From Caryophanales bacterium (GTDB lineage: Bacteria > Bacillota > Bacilli > CAJFEE01), in assembly GCA_029256085.1 (NCBI GenBank), contig JAQSYP010000002.1:328426-392425 (forward strand): a stretch of 64,000 nt of DNA. The letters run 5' to 3'. The translations under genes and the position numbers were made by a program. This document shows, piece after piece, positions 20,398 to 29,378 of this stretch; position 1 is the stretch's first letter, and each line of letters starts with the position of its first letter. The notes under the pieces were generated by a model. The model was not told the DNA's origin. It did no database searches and saw nothing but the letters and a program-made list of their open reading frames with translations.

Positions 20398-20474
20398 ATA
20401 AGATATTTAAATGCTTCATGGTCCCCATCTTGAGCTTTTTGTATAATATGTAATATCCTGTTCCACCACAACAT
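20397..20474 (-). pseudogene. Possible N-terminal fragment of an ECF sigma-type gene
   Basis: Minus reading MLWWNRILHIIQKAQDGDHEAFKYLI behind AAAGGAGGAGG; ends at the neighbouring terminator. Confidence 0.35.
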
Positions 20475-20531
20475 CCTCCTCCTTTACCTACTTATTCTCC
20501 TATTACAGCTAAAAGGTTCATTTTATTTTAA

Positions 20532-20711
20532 TATTCAACGCAAAAAGCACTTCTCCTATTAGAAGTGCTTTATAATAGGGCCACGCAGGTGTACAGCCGT
20601 CCTTTACCCAATTTTAAGAACAAGCCTCAACCCCTTGTGGGACAAGGATTCAAGATTCAAAAAGTAGTAAACCACCTGGTCAAGTCAGGTTGACAAATGA
20701 GTCTTTTTTAC
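20532..20711. repeat. Intergenic repeat, copy C
   Basis: TATTCAACGcAAAAAGCACTTCTCctattAGAAGTGCTTTataataGGGCCACGCAGGTGTACAGCCGTC...AGGTTGACAAATGAGTCT. Confidence 0.7.
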
Positions 20712-20965
20712 TATAAAATTTCCATTTTAAGGAAATAAAAGTAGTAATATTTTCCAATAATTTGTTAATAAATTTCGAACGTTTTCTAAAATTTTTCTCT
20801 ATAAGAATAACTCAAATTTAAATATGACTATCGAAAGAGGATTCCACTATATAGTGTCGAAAAGTTAAATGCACTTCTTCTTTTTTCAAATGCATGTCAA
20901 TTATTAGGTAGCTCGCAATGGTCTTACTAAAAGCCCTATTATATAAAATCAAAATAATGGTTTTT

Positions 20966-21529
20966 TTATTTTAGTTTTAATCTACTTATTTCCTTTTCGC
21001 CTTTATATACAATTAATGTCGCATCTAATGCTTTTTCCTTTAGCTTTTTCAATTCTTTTTGGGCTGGAGTTTTTATAGGACCTTGTGGGTCAACGATATC
21101 TACACCTAAATCAAAGTGAGCAATATAAACCACCTCTTTATTCGGTTTAAAGGATGAAGATATCGATTCTCCGTAACCTAAACCACTTTCACTGTATTCC
21201 TCTTGGTTAAAAATGTTGAAACCAATTATTCTATTCGAAATATCTTTCAAATCTTTACTTGGGACTATTTTAAAATTTATTTTTTCTTTGTTAACGTCTC
21301 CAATTTTTTGGTTATTGGCTTTTTTTAGTATTATTTCATAATACAAGGCTGTCGGGACTACTTCTTTACCTTTATTTACTCCTTCAGTTAAGACAATTGC
21401 ACCGAGTTTATCTTTATCTTTAATAATACTAACCTTTGATTTGACCAATTCCATAGAATTGTTTGATGAACATGCAGTTAAAGATGATAATGCAAAAAAC
21501 ATTGTTAAAATTATAGTTAGTTTTTTCAT
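20966..21529 (-). CDS. Putative lipoprotein
   Basis: MKKLTIILTMFFALSSLTACSSNN lipobox. Confidence 0.65.
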   Translation of the reverse strand: MKKLTIILTMFFALSSLTACSSNNSMELVKSKVSIIKDKDKLGAIVLTEGVNKGKEVVPTALYYEIILKKANNQKIGDVNKEKINFKIVPSKDLKDISNRIIGFNIFNQEEYSESGLGYGESISSSFKPNKEVVYIAHFDLGVDIVDPQGPIKTPAQKELKKLKEKALDATLIVYKGEKEISRLKLK

Positions 21530-21565
21530 TTCTTCCCCCTAAAATTTACATGCGTTGGCAATCCG

Positions 21566-21787
21566 TTACGCTTTACGTGAATTAATTCCCTTTGTAAATA
21601 GTGATTTTAAAATGAGAATTATATTTAAAATCATAAATAAGGCAGTGCCTGAAAATCCTATTATTGCAAATGAATTTGCTCTATCCATTTCACCAGGAGC
21701 TGAAAAATAATTACCAAATTGCCAGACGGCTACGCTTATGACTAGTAAAATAATTGAAATTGATAATAAGCTAAATTTTTTCATCAT
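21566..21787 (-). CDS. Small membrane protein
   Basis: 73 aa with two TM-like segments. Confidence 0.55.
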   Translation of the reverse strand: MMKKFSLLSISIILLVISVAVWQFGNYFSAPGEMDRANSFAIIGFSGTALFMILNIILILKSLFTKGINSRKA

Positions 21788-21902
21788 TATCTATACCCCC
21801 ATTTTTATTAAATGAATCCAATCCATTTCCTTCTACAATATTTAATAGTATGGTATTCTTTCCACTCTACCTTCGTGGGGTGTTGTTTTAAGCCACGCTT
21901 TA

Positions 21903-22202
21903 TTAGTTCTTTATAAAACTAAGTATTGCTGGAAATATAAGTAGTACAATCACACTGACAATTAGAATTTGTGATACCTTTTTTGGAAGTCTTATTTTAC
22001 CTTTACCTTTATACCATCCACTAAACTGCAATTTATTTCTAAATAGTACAAAAAACAGAATGAAAACCGAAATAGAGCTCCATCCATATTTATTAGAATC
22101 TATACCCATAGCTGAATAAACATGTTCAAGTATTGAGGCACAAATGCCCCCAATAATAACAAATAAAAATATAATTCTTATCAACTCAAGTATTACTCTC
22201 AC
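21903..22202 (-). CDS. Small membrane protein
   Basis: 99 aa, TM-rich. Confidence 0.5.
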   Translation of the reverse strand: MRVILELIRIIFLFVIIGGICASILEHVYSAMGIDSNKYGWSSISVFILFFVLFRNKLQFSGWYKGKGKIRLPKKVSQILIVSVIVLLIFPAILSFIKN

Positions 22203-22246
22203 AAGCCACCTCCAGATTTTTCTATCATAAGAGCATTAAAAATCGC

Positions 22247-22648
22247 CTAGTGTCTCTTTATTTTTACAATAGGGTTTTCAGCTTTAATATATTCCTCTTT
22301 ATTATCAGTATAAATATCCCCAAATTCCCTACTTACTTCTGCTATTTGAACCACTGTATTGTTATCGATAAAAACAAGTAAATTAGCATGGTCAGCAGAA
22401 TCCATTCGTGCAGAGCCATTATATTTAAACCCTAACTTTTTCTCTATTTGGTCTACCGTAGTATACGGAGCAATTATGTATGCTTTATCCCAGTTAAATT
22501 TAGCAAAAGTCTTTAAATTGAAATCAACTAAGTTATCTTTCTCTAAAACTTTATTCAAGGAGTCTTCTAACTTGTGATTGGGATATATCGTTTGTGAACA
22601 ACCAGACATGAGGAATAATAAAAATATAAAAATATAAAAATTTTTCAT
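22247..22648 (-). CDS. Putative lipoprotein
   Basis: IFLLFLMSGCSQT lipobox. Confidence 0.6.
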   Translation of the reverse strand: MKNFYIFIFLLFLMSGCSQTIYPNHKLEDSLNKVLEKDNLVDFNLKTFAKFNWDKAYIIAPYTTVDQIEKKLGFKYNGSARMDSADHANLLVFIDNNTVVQIAEVSREFGDIYTDNKEEYIKAENPIVKIKRH

Positions 22649-22913
22649 TTACTCCTCCTGATTTTCCGCATAAGAACTTAAATTTCTTTTTCATAATTTT
22701 CACTTACTCATATTAACTCCGCCATTTTTATTCAGCTTTTAAATTATTCGACACAATCCACGTTAATCCTTCATTTATAAAGACTATAAAAAAGGGATTA
22801 GAACTATATAAATAGAATTCTAAAATGAGTAATAGCCAATAAAATTTTAATTTACTTTGTGTTTACTTATATATTTGGATTACTAGAATTTAATAAATGA
22901 GGAGAGATATTTT

Positions 22914-23816
22914 TTGAAGAAATTTTTTAGTAGAAAAGCTATAATTTTCATTACAATTCTTTTCATAACTTTATCAATTTACTCAATTTACATCTTAAAA
23001 GGTACATTAGAGTATAGACACAAAACAGTAAATTACCTAACCAAAACTATGGGTTATAAGGAAACCGAAATTAAAGATATTGACGTTATACATTCCTTTT
23101 TAAATAAACTTTTATCATATGACGAATGGTGGGTTTCTGTAACTTTTGCTGATGAAACTGAGGTTAAATATAATTATGGTGATGTATATGGCGAGGGGTT
23201 TCAGCAAATTAGTTATTTTCCAGAAGACCCAAGCAAAAACAACTTCAAGCATGCAGAGTATGATTATGATGAAGTGGGTCATTTCGCTAAAAATAAGGTG
23301 TTTCAAGCTGACTTAAGTAGTTATATAAATAGAAATAATTTGACCGTTGTTGCAGATACAGAGAACGAAAATAGTTATACATTTTTATACAAAAAACAAA
23401 ATGAAATAGGAGTTTGTACTTTTACATATAACAAACAACAAAAACATATGGGTCAATCCTGTTCGAATACAACTGAAAACAAAACACTAACACTATTAGT
23501 TACTAATGATGAGAATAGTAATAACAGCTTTGTATCATTTGCCATAACTGACGAGCAACTATTAACAAAAGCATATAAAGCTGAATTTTTGTTTGAAGCA
23601 AAGAAGATAAGTTTGAATTTGGACAATAGGACCGGAATTGTAGTAAATGCTCCAACAGACGTTAGCAAATTTGAAAAAATTATTTTATATGACAAAGAAG
23701 GAACTATACTACTTTCTCAAAGTAGTGATTTAAGCTTTCAAGAAGTTGAGAAAATATCATATAAATTGATAAAACTATCTCCTGATAGTTCCGTACAGCC
23801 CATCCTAATATTATGA
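22914..23816 (+). CDS. Membrane-anchored protein with DUF3139-like N-terminal segment; full-length paralog of 15043-15918
   Basis: TTG start; LTKTMGYKETEIKDIDVIHSF..YDEWWVSVTFADETEVKYNY inserted relative to 15043. Confidence 0.65.
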   Translation: MKKFFSRKAIIFITILFITLSIYSIYILKGTLEYRHKTVNYLTKTMGYKETEIKDIDVIHSFLNKLLSYDEWWVSVTFADETEVKYNYGDVYGEGFQQISYFPEDPSKNNFKHAEYDYDEVGHFAKNKVFQADLSSYINRNNLTVVADTENENSYTFLYKKQNEIGVCTFTYNKQQKHMGQSCSNTTENKTLTLLVTNDENSNNSFVSFAITDEQLLTKAYKAEFLFEAKKISLNLDNRTGIVVNAPTDVSKFEKIILYDKEGTILLSQSSDLSFQEVEKISYKLIKLSPDSSVQPILIL

Positions 23817-24012
23817 TGCATTAGAAATTAGTGAAAAAAGCAAAATGGATAGATTGAAGAATATTTTCAGTAGTATCGAATGGCAGGATAACTTGAACTA
23901 ACCAAAAATTGAAGTTTCTTTCGCAAATAATCTAAAACAAATATATTTGTTGTCCTACAATTTAAATAGTGACGGTAAAGAAGAAACGGTAATCATGTCG
24001 GAAAATAAATAG
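23815..24012 (+). pseudogene. Remnant of a lipoprotein-type C-terminal domain with in-frame TAA
   Basis: DALEISEKSKMDRLKNIFSSIEWQDNLN*PKIEVSFANNLKQIYLLSYNLNSDGKEETVIMSENK*; resembles DVKKVRNILESVDWENAKV of 17788-18255. Confidence 0.5.
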
Positions 24013-24120
24013 AGATCTGTATGTGCCTAGCTGATGTAAGAAATAAAAGAAATAAACTATGTAACGCATTAACAGAATTTGCAGCGTATTAGAAAAAGCT
24101 AGTTAAAAAGGGGATTACCA

Positions 24121-24549
24121 ATGAGAAATATATATAAATTTTTAATTCTACTTTCATTTATTGCGGTAGCTATAATTATAGGTCTAGTTGATAGTTCTTT
24201 TACAGGAGAACATATTACCTTATCAAAAATTACTAAAATAGAAGTTGAAATATATAATTCAGACAAAACAAATAAATATGTTCATACAATTACCGATAAG
24301 AAAAAAATAACGGAAATTGAAAAGCACCTTAATAAAATTAGTTGGAGAGAAAGAGACACAAGAATTAAATATTTTCAAAGACAAAATATAAGTGTTAAAA
24401 TCCACCAAGAATATAACAAAGTATTATCCATGTCTATTTTCACTGAAAGAGATTGGAAAAATAAAATAATATGCTTTGATAAAAAGGTTGAAGGGAGATT
24501 TGATACTGAATTATTAAAGTTATTAGAGAATACTTCGGTTAATAAATGA
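24121..24549 (+). CDS. Membrane-anchored hypothetical protein
   Basis: 142 aa, N-terminal TM. Confidence 0.55.
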   Translation: MRNIYKFLILLSFIAVAIIIGLVDSSFTGEHITLSKITKIEVEIYNSDKTNKYVHTITDKKKITEIEKHLNKISWRERDTRIKYFQRQNISVKIHQEYNKVLSMSIFTERDWKNKIICFDKKVEGRFDTELLKLLENTSVNK

Positions 24550-24596
24550 TATCCGAGTTTATCGTTAGATTTATTTATTAAAGACAAGGGGAATTT

Positions 24597-25157
24597 ATGA
24601 GAAAAATTCTTGCTGGAATAATACTTGGGTTAATATTATTTTTAGGAATTGTTTATGCTTTTTCCGTTGATAATATTGGATTTGAAGAAAGTGTGGGTGG
24701 ACTACCACCAGTTCAAATTGATGTTGAAGAAAAACCACCAACAGAAATAATGGGATTTGATGTTAGTGACGGAAAACAATATCAAGCCAGTATCAATGAA
24801 CTTAAACAATTTGCACCTATACATATAAAAAAAGTAACAATAAGATTTAGTGAAGTAATAGAAAATAAAAATAGTATTGAAAGAATGTCTGAAGAAGACA
24901 AAAAGAAGTATGCATCTGATTTGTACAACTATATATTGGAAAGTAAAACTGATTTTAACAAAGTAGTAGTACCTGAAAGTTCAAAAAATAAACATTACCA
25001 CCAAGCTGTTTCTAAAATGTATGAAGACGCTGAAGAGTTTGTAAGTTTTCTAATAAATGATGGACAATTTCAACTGCAAATTGCAGAAGATGTTATAGAA
25101 CATGGAAGACAAGCGATTATTTGGGTAAATAAACTTGAACACACACTACCTGAATAA
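24597..25157 (+). CDS. Exported hypothetical protein
   Basis: 186 aa, N-terminal signal; GGGG RBS region. Confidence 0.6.
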   Translation: MRKILAGIILGLILFLGIVYAFSVDNIGFEESVGGLPPVQIDVEEKPPTEIMGFDVSDGKQYQASINELKQFAPIHIKKVTIRFSEVIENKNSIERMSEEDKKKYASDLYNYILESKTDFNKVVVPESSKNKHYHQAVSKMYEDAEEFVSFLINDGQFQLQIAEDVIEHGRQAIIWVNKLEHTLPE

Positions 25158-25268
25158 AAAAATAGTTATCTCTCTAAAGTTCTTATAAAAATGAACTTCC
25201 TAAATTGTGGAAGTTCCATTTTTATAATATTTACTTGTTAAACTAACGCACAGGTTGCTAATAAGGCG

Positions 25269-25826
25269 TTATTTATTTTTTTCTTGTAACCATTCTTTAT
25301 ATTCATGTAATCTGTAATCATCAGTTTTTACTACGGTCCATTGATTATCATTCTGTTTTAAGAAGACCTTCATTAAATATTCCCCACCAGATTCTTCGTA
25401 GTCATCTGTCAAATAAACAATACTTCCGTGAACCAGCACTATTACTTCGTTATCATTTATTGCGTTCACTTTAATTCGTTCATAACTTTCAATATTGTAA
25501 TTAGCATCCACCAAGTTAAAACCTTGATTTAAGGATTCAACCTCATTTTTTTCTACATTAATTCCTTTTTTACTATCAATATTCTCTTTTAATTCTGGGT
25601 ACCTTTCCCAAAGAATGTTTATATCATTATTTATAACTGCTTGAGTTCTATGGTACATGTATTCTTTTATAGGATTTGTATATTTCACCCAATCTGATGG
25701 TTCAGGTTCAACAAAGCCTTCTAAATCTTTTTTTGAATTAAGGTCGTCTGACAAAGCTGAATTTTGTTGACACCCTAATAATGAAAATAAAATTACGATT
25801 AAACTCCACAAATGAAATGTTTTCAT
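25269..25826 (-). CDS. Putative lipoprotein
   Basis: VILFSLLGCQQNS lipobox. Confidence 0.6.
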   Translation of the reverse strand: MKTFHLWSLIVILFSLLGCQQNSALSDDLNSKKDLEGFVEPEPSDWVKYTNPIKEYMYHRTQAVINNDINILWERYPELKENIDSKKGINVEKNEVESLNQGFNLVDANYNIESYERIKVNAINDNEVIVLVHGSIVYLTDDYEESGGEYLMKVFLKQNDNQWTVVKTDDYRLHEYKEWLQEKNK

Positions 25827-25983
25827 TATTTGTCCACCTTTTAACTATATGACCAACTTTACTTTACACATGATTCAAAATGGCATTAAGAAAACCAAGA
25901 GGTGTTGCACAATGGTCTACTTTAATAATTAAAGATAATTAACTAAAAAATTTAGAAAAAAATTATCCAAAGTTTTCCCAATA

Positions 25984-26376
25984 TTATTTCTCCTGAACAT
26001 TTAGCTTTTTATAAATTCTATCTACAATTGGATAGATATCTGGTTCTGTATAATATTTATTATCATTTATTTCATTTAAAGAAAATGAAAAAGTAATTTC
26101 TTCACCTTGAAAAAGATTAATAGAATATCTAAATCCTTTTCTATCTTCCTGGTTTTCTTCTGGTATAAACTTAATGTCTTTTATCTCTCGTAAAAAATCA
26201 TTAATCACAATTTTATCTGTTATGTTTTTTTTACGACCTGTACTTCCATCTAAAATCTCAATTTTAGTAACATCATTAAGGTCTTTTCCATAAAATTCAT
26301 GAAGCGTTTTTGTCTCCAAACCACAACCAGATAAAAGAATCAAAAAAATTAATATCAATCGAATTTGAATCTTCAT
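25984..26376 (-). CDS. Putative lipoprotein, copy 2 of a duplicated pair
   Basis: About 90% identical by eye to the 7983-8375 protein. Confidence 0.7.
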   Translation of the reverse strand: MKIQIRLILIFLILLSGCGLETKTLHEFYGKDLNDVTKIEILDGSTGRKKNITDKIVINDFLREIKDIKFIPEENQEDRKGFRYSINLFQGEEITFSFSLNEINDNKYYTEPDIYPIVDRIYKKLNVQEK

Positions 26377-26439
26377 ACAACAACCACCATTTTTTTGTTT
26401 TTAAGTGTTTTTCAAAAATTCAAGTCACCAAAACGTTAA

Positions 26440-26562
26440 TGTTCATAATGTTCCTTCATGCTTCATTCCACTTTTTATCATTACTTTACCTGAAGCAACA
26501 TTATTTGTATCGTGTTTTTATTAAATTCTAGTATCTGTTCCATGATGTAATAACATAATAAA
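26440..26562 (-). pseudogene. GNAT acetyltransferase remnant with internal deletions
   Basis: aatgttccttcatgcttcattccac...cctgaagcaacattatttgtatcgtgttttt matches about 8538-8610, then jumps to sequence matching the gene start and upstream region at about 8990-9110. Confidence 0.75.
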
Positions 26563-26689
26563 TCCCCCTAGTAAAAAAATCCAACATTAGATTAATTCTA
26601 CATTTTAGATTCTGAATCCTTTGAACCTAGTAATCTCGTTAAGAAGGTTTATAATAATTAATGTTGAATTTAAATATATAGGATTTAGG

Positions 26690-26870
26690 AGAAGAAATTA
26701 ATAATTTTTTAAACATTAGAAACTTAAAGATTGATATTAAGTGAAATACAATAACAAAAGATGTAATAAGTTAATAATTAAATCTGGATTTCAACATGAA
26801 GGTATTTTATGAAAATATATGTATCAAAACGGAGAGGTACACGATACATATGTGTATTCAATCCTTAAAA
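26690..26870 (+). pseudogene. Second GNAT acetyltransferase C-terminal remnant, opposite strand
   Basis: NNKRCNKLIIKSGFQHEGIL*KYMYQNGEVHDTYVYSILK: GNAT C-terminal motif with in-frame TGA at an expected Arg position. Confidence 0.65.
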
Positions 26871-26907
26871 TCTATTAATAGACAATCGTAATTTAAGGGG
26901 AAAAACA

Positions 26908-27534
26908 ATGGAAAATGAACTACTAAAAATTTTTGACGAAAATCACAATAACATTGGTATTACTAGTAGAGAAGAAGTACATAGATTAGGATATTGGCAT
27001 GAATCAATACATTTTTGGTTCATTAGCAAATCAAATGAAAAATATTATATTTATCTTCAAATTCGTAGTAAATCAAAGAAGGATTATCCAGGACTTTTAG
27101 ACATAACTGCTGCTGGACATATATTAGCTGAAGAAACAATTCAAGATGGTATAAGAGAGGTAAAGGAAGAAGTAGGAATTGATGTATCATTTGACTGCCT
27201 GATTCCTTTAGGCATAATTAATTACAGTGTTATTAAAGAAGACTTTATAGATAAAGAAATAGCCAATGTATTCTTATATTTAAATGATAGGGATTTAGAA
27301 GATTTTTCACTTCAAACTGAAGAAGTTTCTGGTATTGTAAGAGCGGAATTTAGAGATTTCGTAAAACTATTCCACGGAGAAGTTGAGACTATCAACGTAC
27401 AAGGATATGTTCATGATTTCGAAGGGAACAAAAAGTTACTAGATAAAAGTGTTGGAAAAATAAATTTTGTTCAACATCCATCATCCTATTATGAAGATAT
27501 TATTATGAAAATTACTGATGTTATTGGAAGATAG
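26908..27534 (+). CDS. NUDIX hydrolase (IPP isomerase-like subgroup)
   Basis: GLLDITAAGHILAEETIQDGIREVKEEVGIDV Nudix box. Confidence 0.9.
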   Translation: MENELLKIFDENHNNIGITSREEVHRLGYWHESIHFWFISKSNEKYYIYLQIRSKSKKDYPGLLDITAAGHILAEETIQDGIREVKEEVGIDVSFDCLIPLGIINYSVIKEDFIDKEIANVFLYLNDRDLEDFSLQTEEVSGIVRAEFRDFVKLFHGEVETINVQGYVHDFEGNKKLLDKSVGKINFVQHPSSYYEDIIMKITDVIGR

Positions 27535-27577
27535 GACTTCACACAAAAAAGCCTACCTTTTTACAGATAAGCTCACG

Positions 27578-27655
27578 TTATACATATAAATAATCAATTA
27601 CTTTTTGGATGTAACTTTCTAATTTTTGATTAGTGTCTACAACCATGCATTCATA
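27578..27655 (-). pseudogene. C-terminal fragment of a possible P-loop kinase-like protein
   Basis: Minus reading EYECMVVDTNQKLESYIQKVIDYLYV*; no upstream body. Confidence 0.3.
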
Positions 27656-27696
27656 CTCCGATGGTTTTTTACTATTTCAATTTATGAGGTAACTAG

Positions 27697-28095
27697 ATGA
27701 TTAACTTTATAAGAAGGTTTCTATTTTTTATTAGTAGTTTAGTAGTTTCAGGACTTTTATATCCGGTTAAGTTTATTTATTCAACAACACTAATTTCAGC
27801 TATACTTTTTCCTTTAGTATTTATAGCGATTTACCAAAAATATATATTTAAAACTAATATAAAGGGATATATCTCTTCAATTTTGTTAGCTACAATTCCA
27901 GTTACTTTTGGTTGCCTTGTTCATGATGTCTATTGGGTATTACATGACACAGGTAATCTGAATGCATTTTTTGCTCCTCATCCTAACAATCCATATGGTT
28001 TACCTCCAATTTATATACATGGTACATTGACGATTGGAGTAACATATTCTTTTTTACAGCATATCAAACAGTTTAAAACTAAATATCTCTTTTAA
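27697..28095 (+). CDS. Membrane protein
   Basis: 132 aa, TM-rich. Confidence 0.6.
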   Translation: MINFIRRFLFFISSLVVSGLLYPVKFIYSTTLISAILFPLVFIAIYQKYIFKTNIKGYISSILLATIPVTFGCLVHDVYWVLHDTGNLNAFFAPHPNNPYGLPPIYIHGTLTIGVTYSFLQHIKQFKTKYLF

Positions 28096-28105
28096 AGTGC
28101 CATTT

Positions 28106-28294
28106 TTATTTTTTATTATGGTCCTTGTTATTTTGATCTAAATGATCCATTAGCCAAAATAAAAATAAAGTTAATAATATAGACCCTAAAAAATAATATA
28201 CCGCTGATTTAAACATTTCAGTTTCATAGAATTTTAATACCCTACCGTTAGCATCTACTATAGAATATAAGTACATAATGTCATCATCACTCAA
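28106..28294 (-). CDS. Small membrane protein
   Basis: 62 aa, one TM. Confidence 0.4.
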   Translation of the reverse strand: MSDDDIMYLYSIVDANGRVLKFYETEMFKSAVYYFLGSILLTLFLFWLMDHLDQNNKDHNKK

Positions 28295-28415
28295 TTTCTT
28301 TTATAATTTGCAGTTTCAAAATCGTTTGTTACTGAAGTGAATTTTTTAAAAATCTAGTATAATAATGTACATTACCAGCTCTAGAAAGAAGAACCCAAAT
28401 GGTATAAAACCTATT

Positions 28416-29165
28416 TTACTTATTTAATTCTCGAAGTAAATTTTCATCTTCAGAGCCAATCCGATCCATTTTTGAAGTATGCCGAAGTAATTTTCTCTCT
28501 GTAATTGTTTTCTCGTCTCTAATAATAATTTCAAATAAACCATTCTTATCGGTATATATTACTTGTAGAGAATTAATATTGTACTTATTTCCTAATTTAT
28601 CAATAACATCTTTAGTTATTTTTGCAGCATTTTTTTTACTTTCATTTTCTGGTATTTTATTTCGGTTCATAACACTTAAATAAAGTTTTTGTGAAGTTTT
28701 AAGTTTATAAATATCTTTTGAATATCTGCCATTTGCCACGATACTAGTGTATAAATACGCATGTTTCAACTCAATATTCCCTACTTGTGATTGCTGTAAA
28801 TTCCTGAAATCATGTTGGAACTCTTTTTCAAAATCTTCCATAACACTTTCATCATCTATCTTATTATGATGAAGATCGATTCTAATTTTTCTATCTAAGC
28901 TAGACACATGCACATCATAATTTGAATTCAACACATCATACATTGGAGTTATTTTACCTCCAGATCCGCCATAAACCTGTTCTAAATAATTTTCAATTTT
29001 CTCTTTGGCAATAATGCTTCCAAATGGTACAAAATTAATAACTGAATATAAATATAGTGCTATTGCTATATAAATTATTGTTCTTATCCTTCTAATTAAT
29101 TTCTTATCTATTTGTTCATACCAATTTAATAACCTTCTAAAAGAGATTATTTTAATCACAATCAC
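28416..29165 (-). CDS. YfjL-like membrane-anchored protein, paralog of 17062-17760
   Basis: VPFGSIIAKEKIENYLEQVYGGSGGKI...NKYNINSLQVIYTDKNGLFEIII. Confidence 0.65.
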   Translation of the reverse strand: MIVIKIISFRRLLNWYEQIDKKLIRRIRTIIYIAIALYLYSVINFVPFGSIIAKEKIENYLEQVYGGSGGKITPMYDVLNSNYDVHVSSLDRKIRIDLHHNKIDDESVMEDFEKEFQHDFRNLQQSQVGNIELKHAYLYTSIVANGRYSKDIYKLKTSQKLYLSVMNRNKIPENESKKNAAKITKDVIDKLGNKYNINSLQVIYTDKNGLFEIIIRDEKTITERKLLRHTSKMDRIGSEDENLLRELNK

Positions 29166-29378
29166 CTCATATTTTTTTATACTGTTTAAAGCGATAAGAT
29201 AGTTAGGAACAATTTTAAAAAAATTTAGACATTAAACTAACTTACCATAAAGTTAAGTTGATTTATTAAATTTCAATGTCTACACTATCTATTTATAAGT
29301 AGAATATTTCGTGATGAAATTGCTAATAACCTTTAATTAATTTAAAATAAGCCAGGGTTTCCCCTGACTTGAATTCCT

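Noticed and set aside
1-29000. Prophage or integrative element
   Set aside because: No integrase, capsid, terminase or conjugation genes recognised; only a transposase tail. The region looks like chromosomal accessory genes with paralog turnover.
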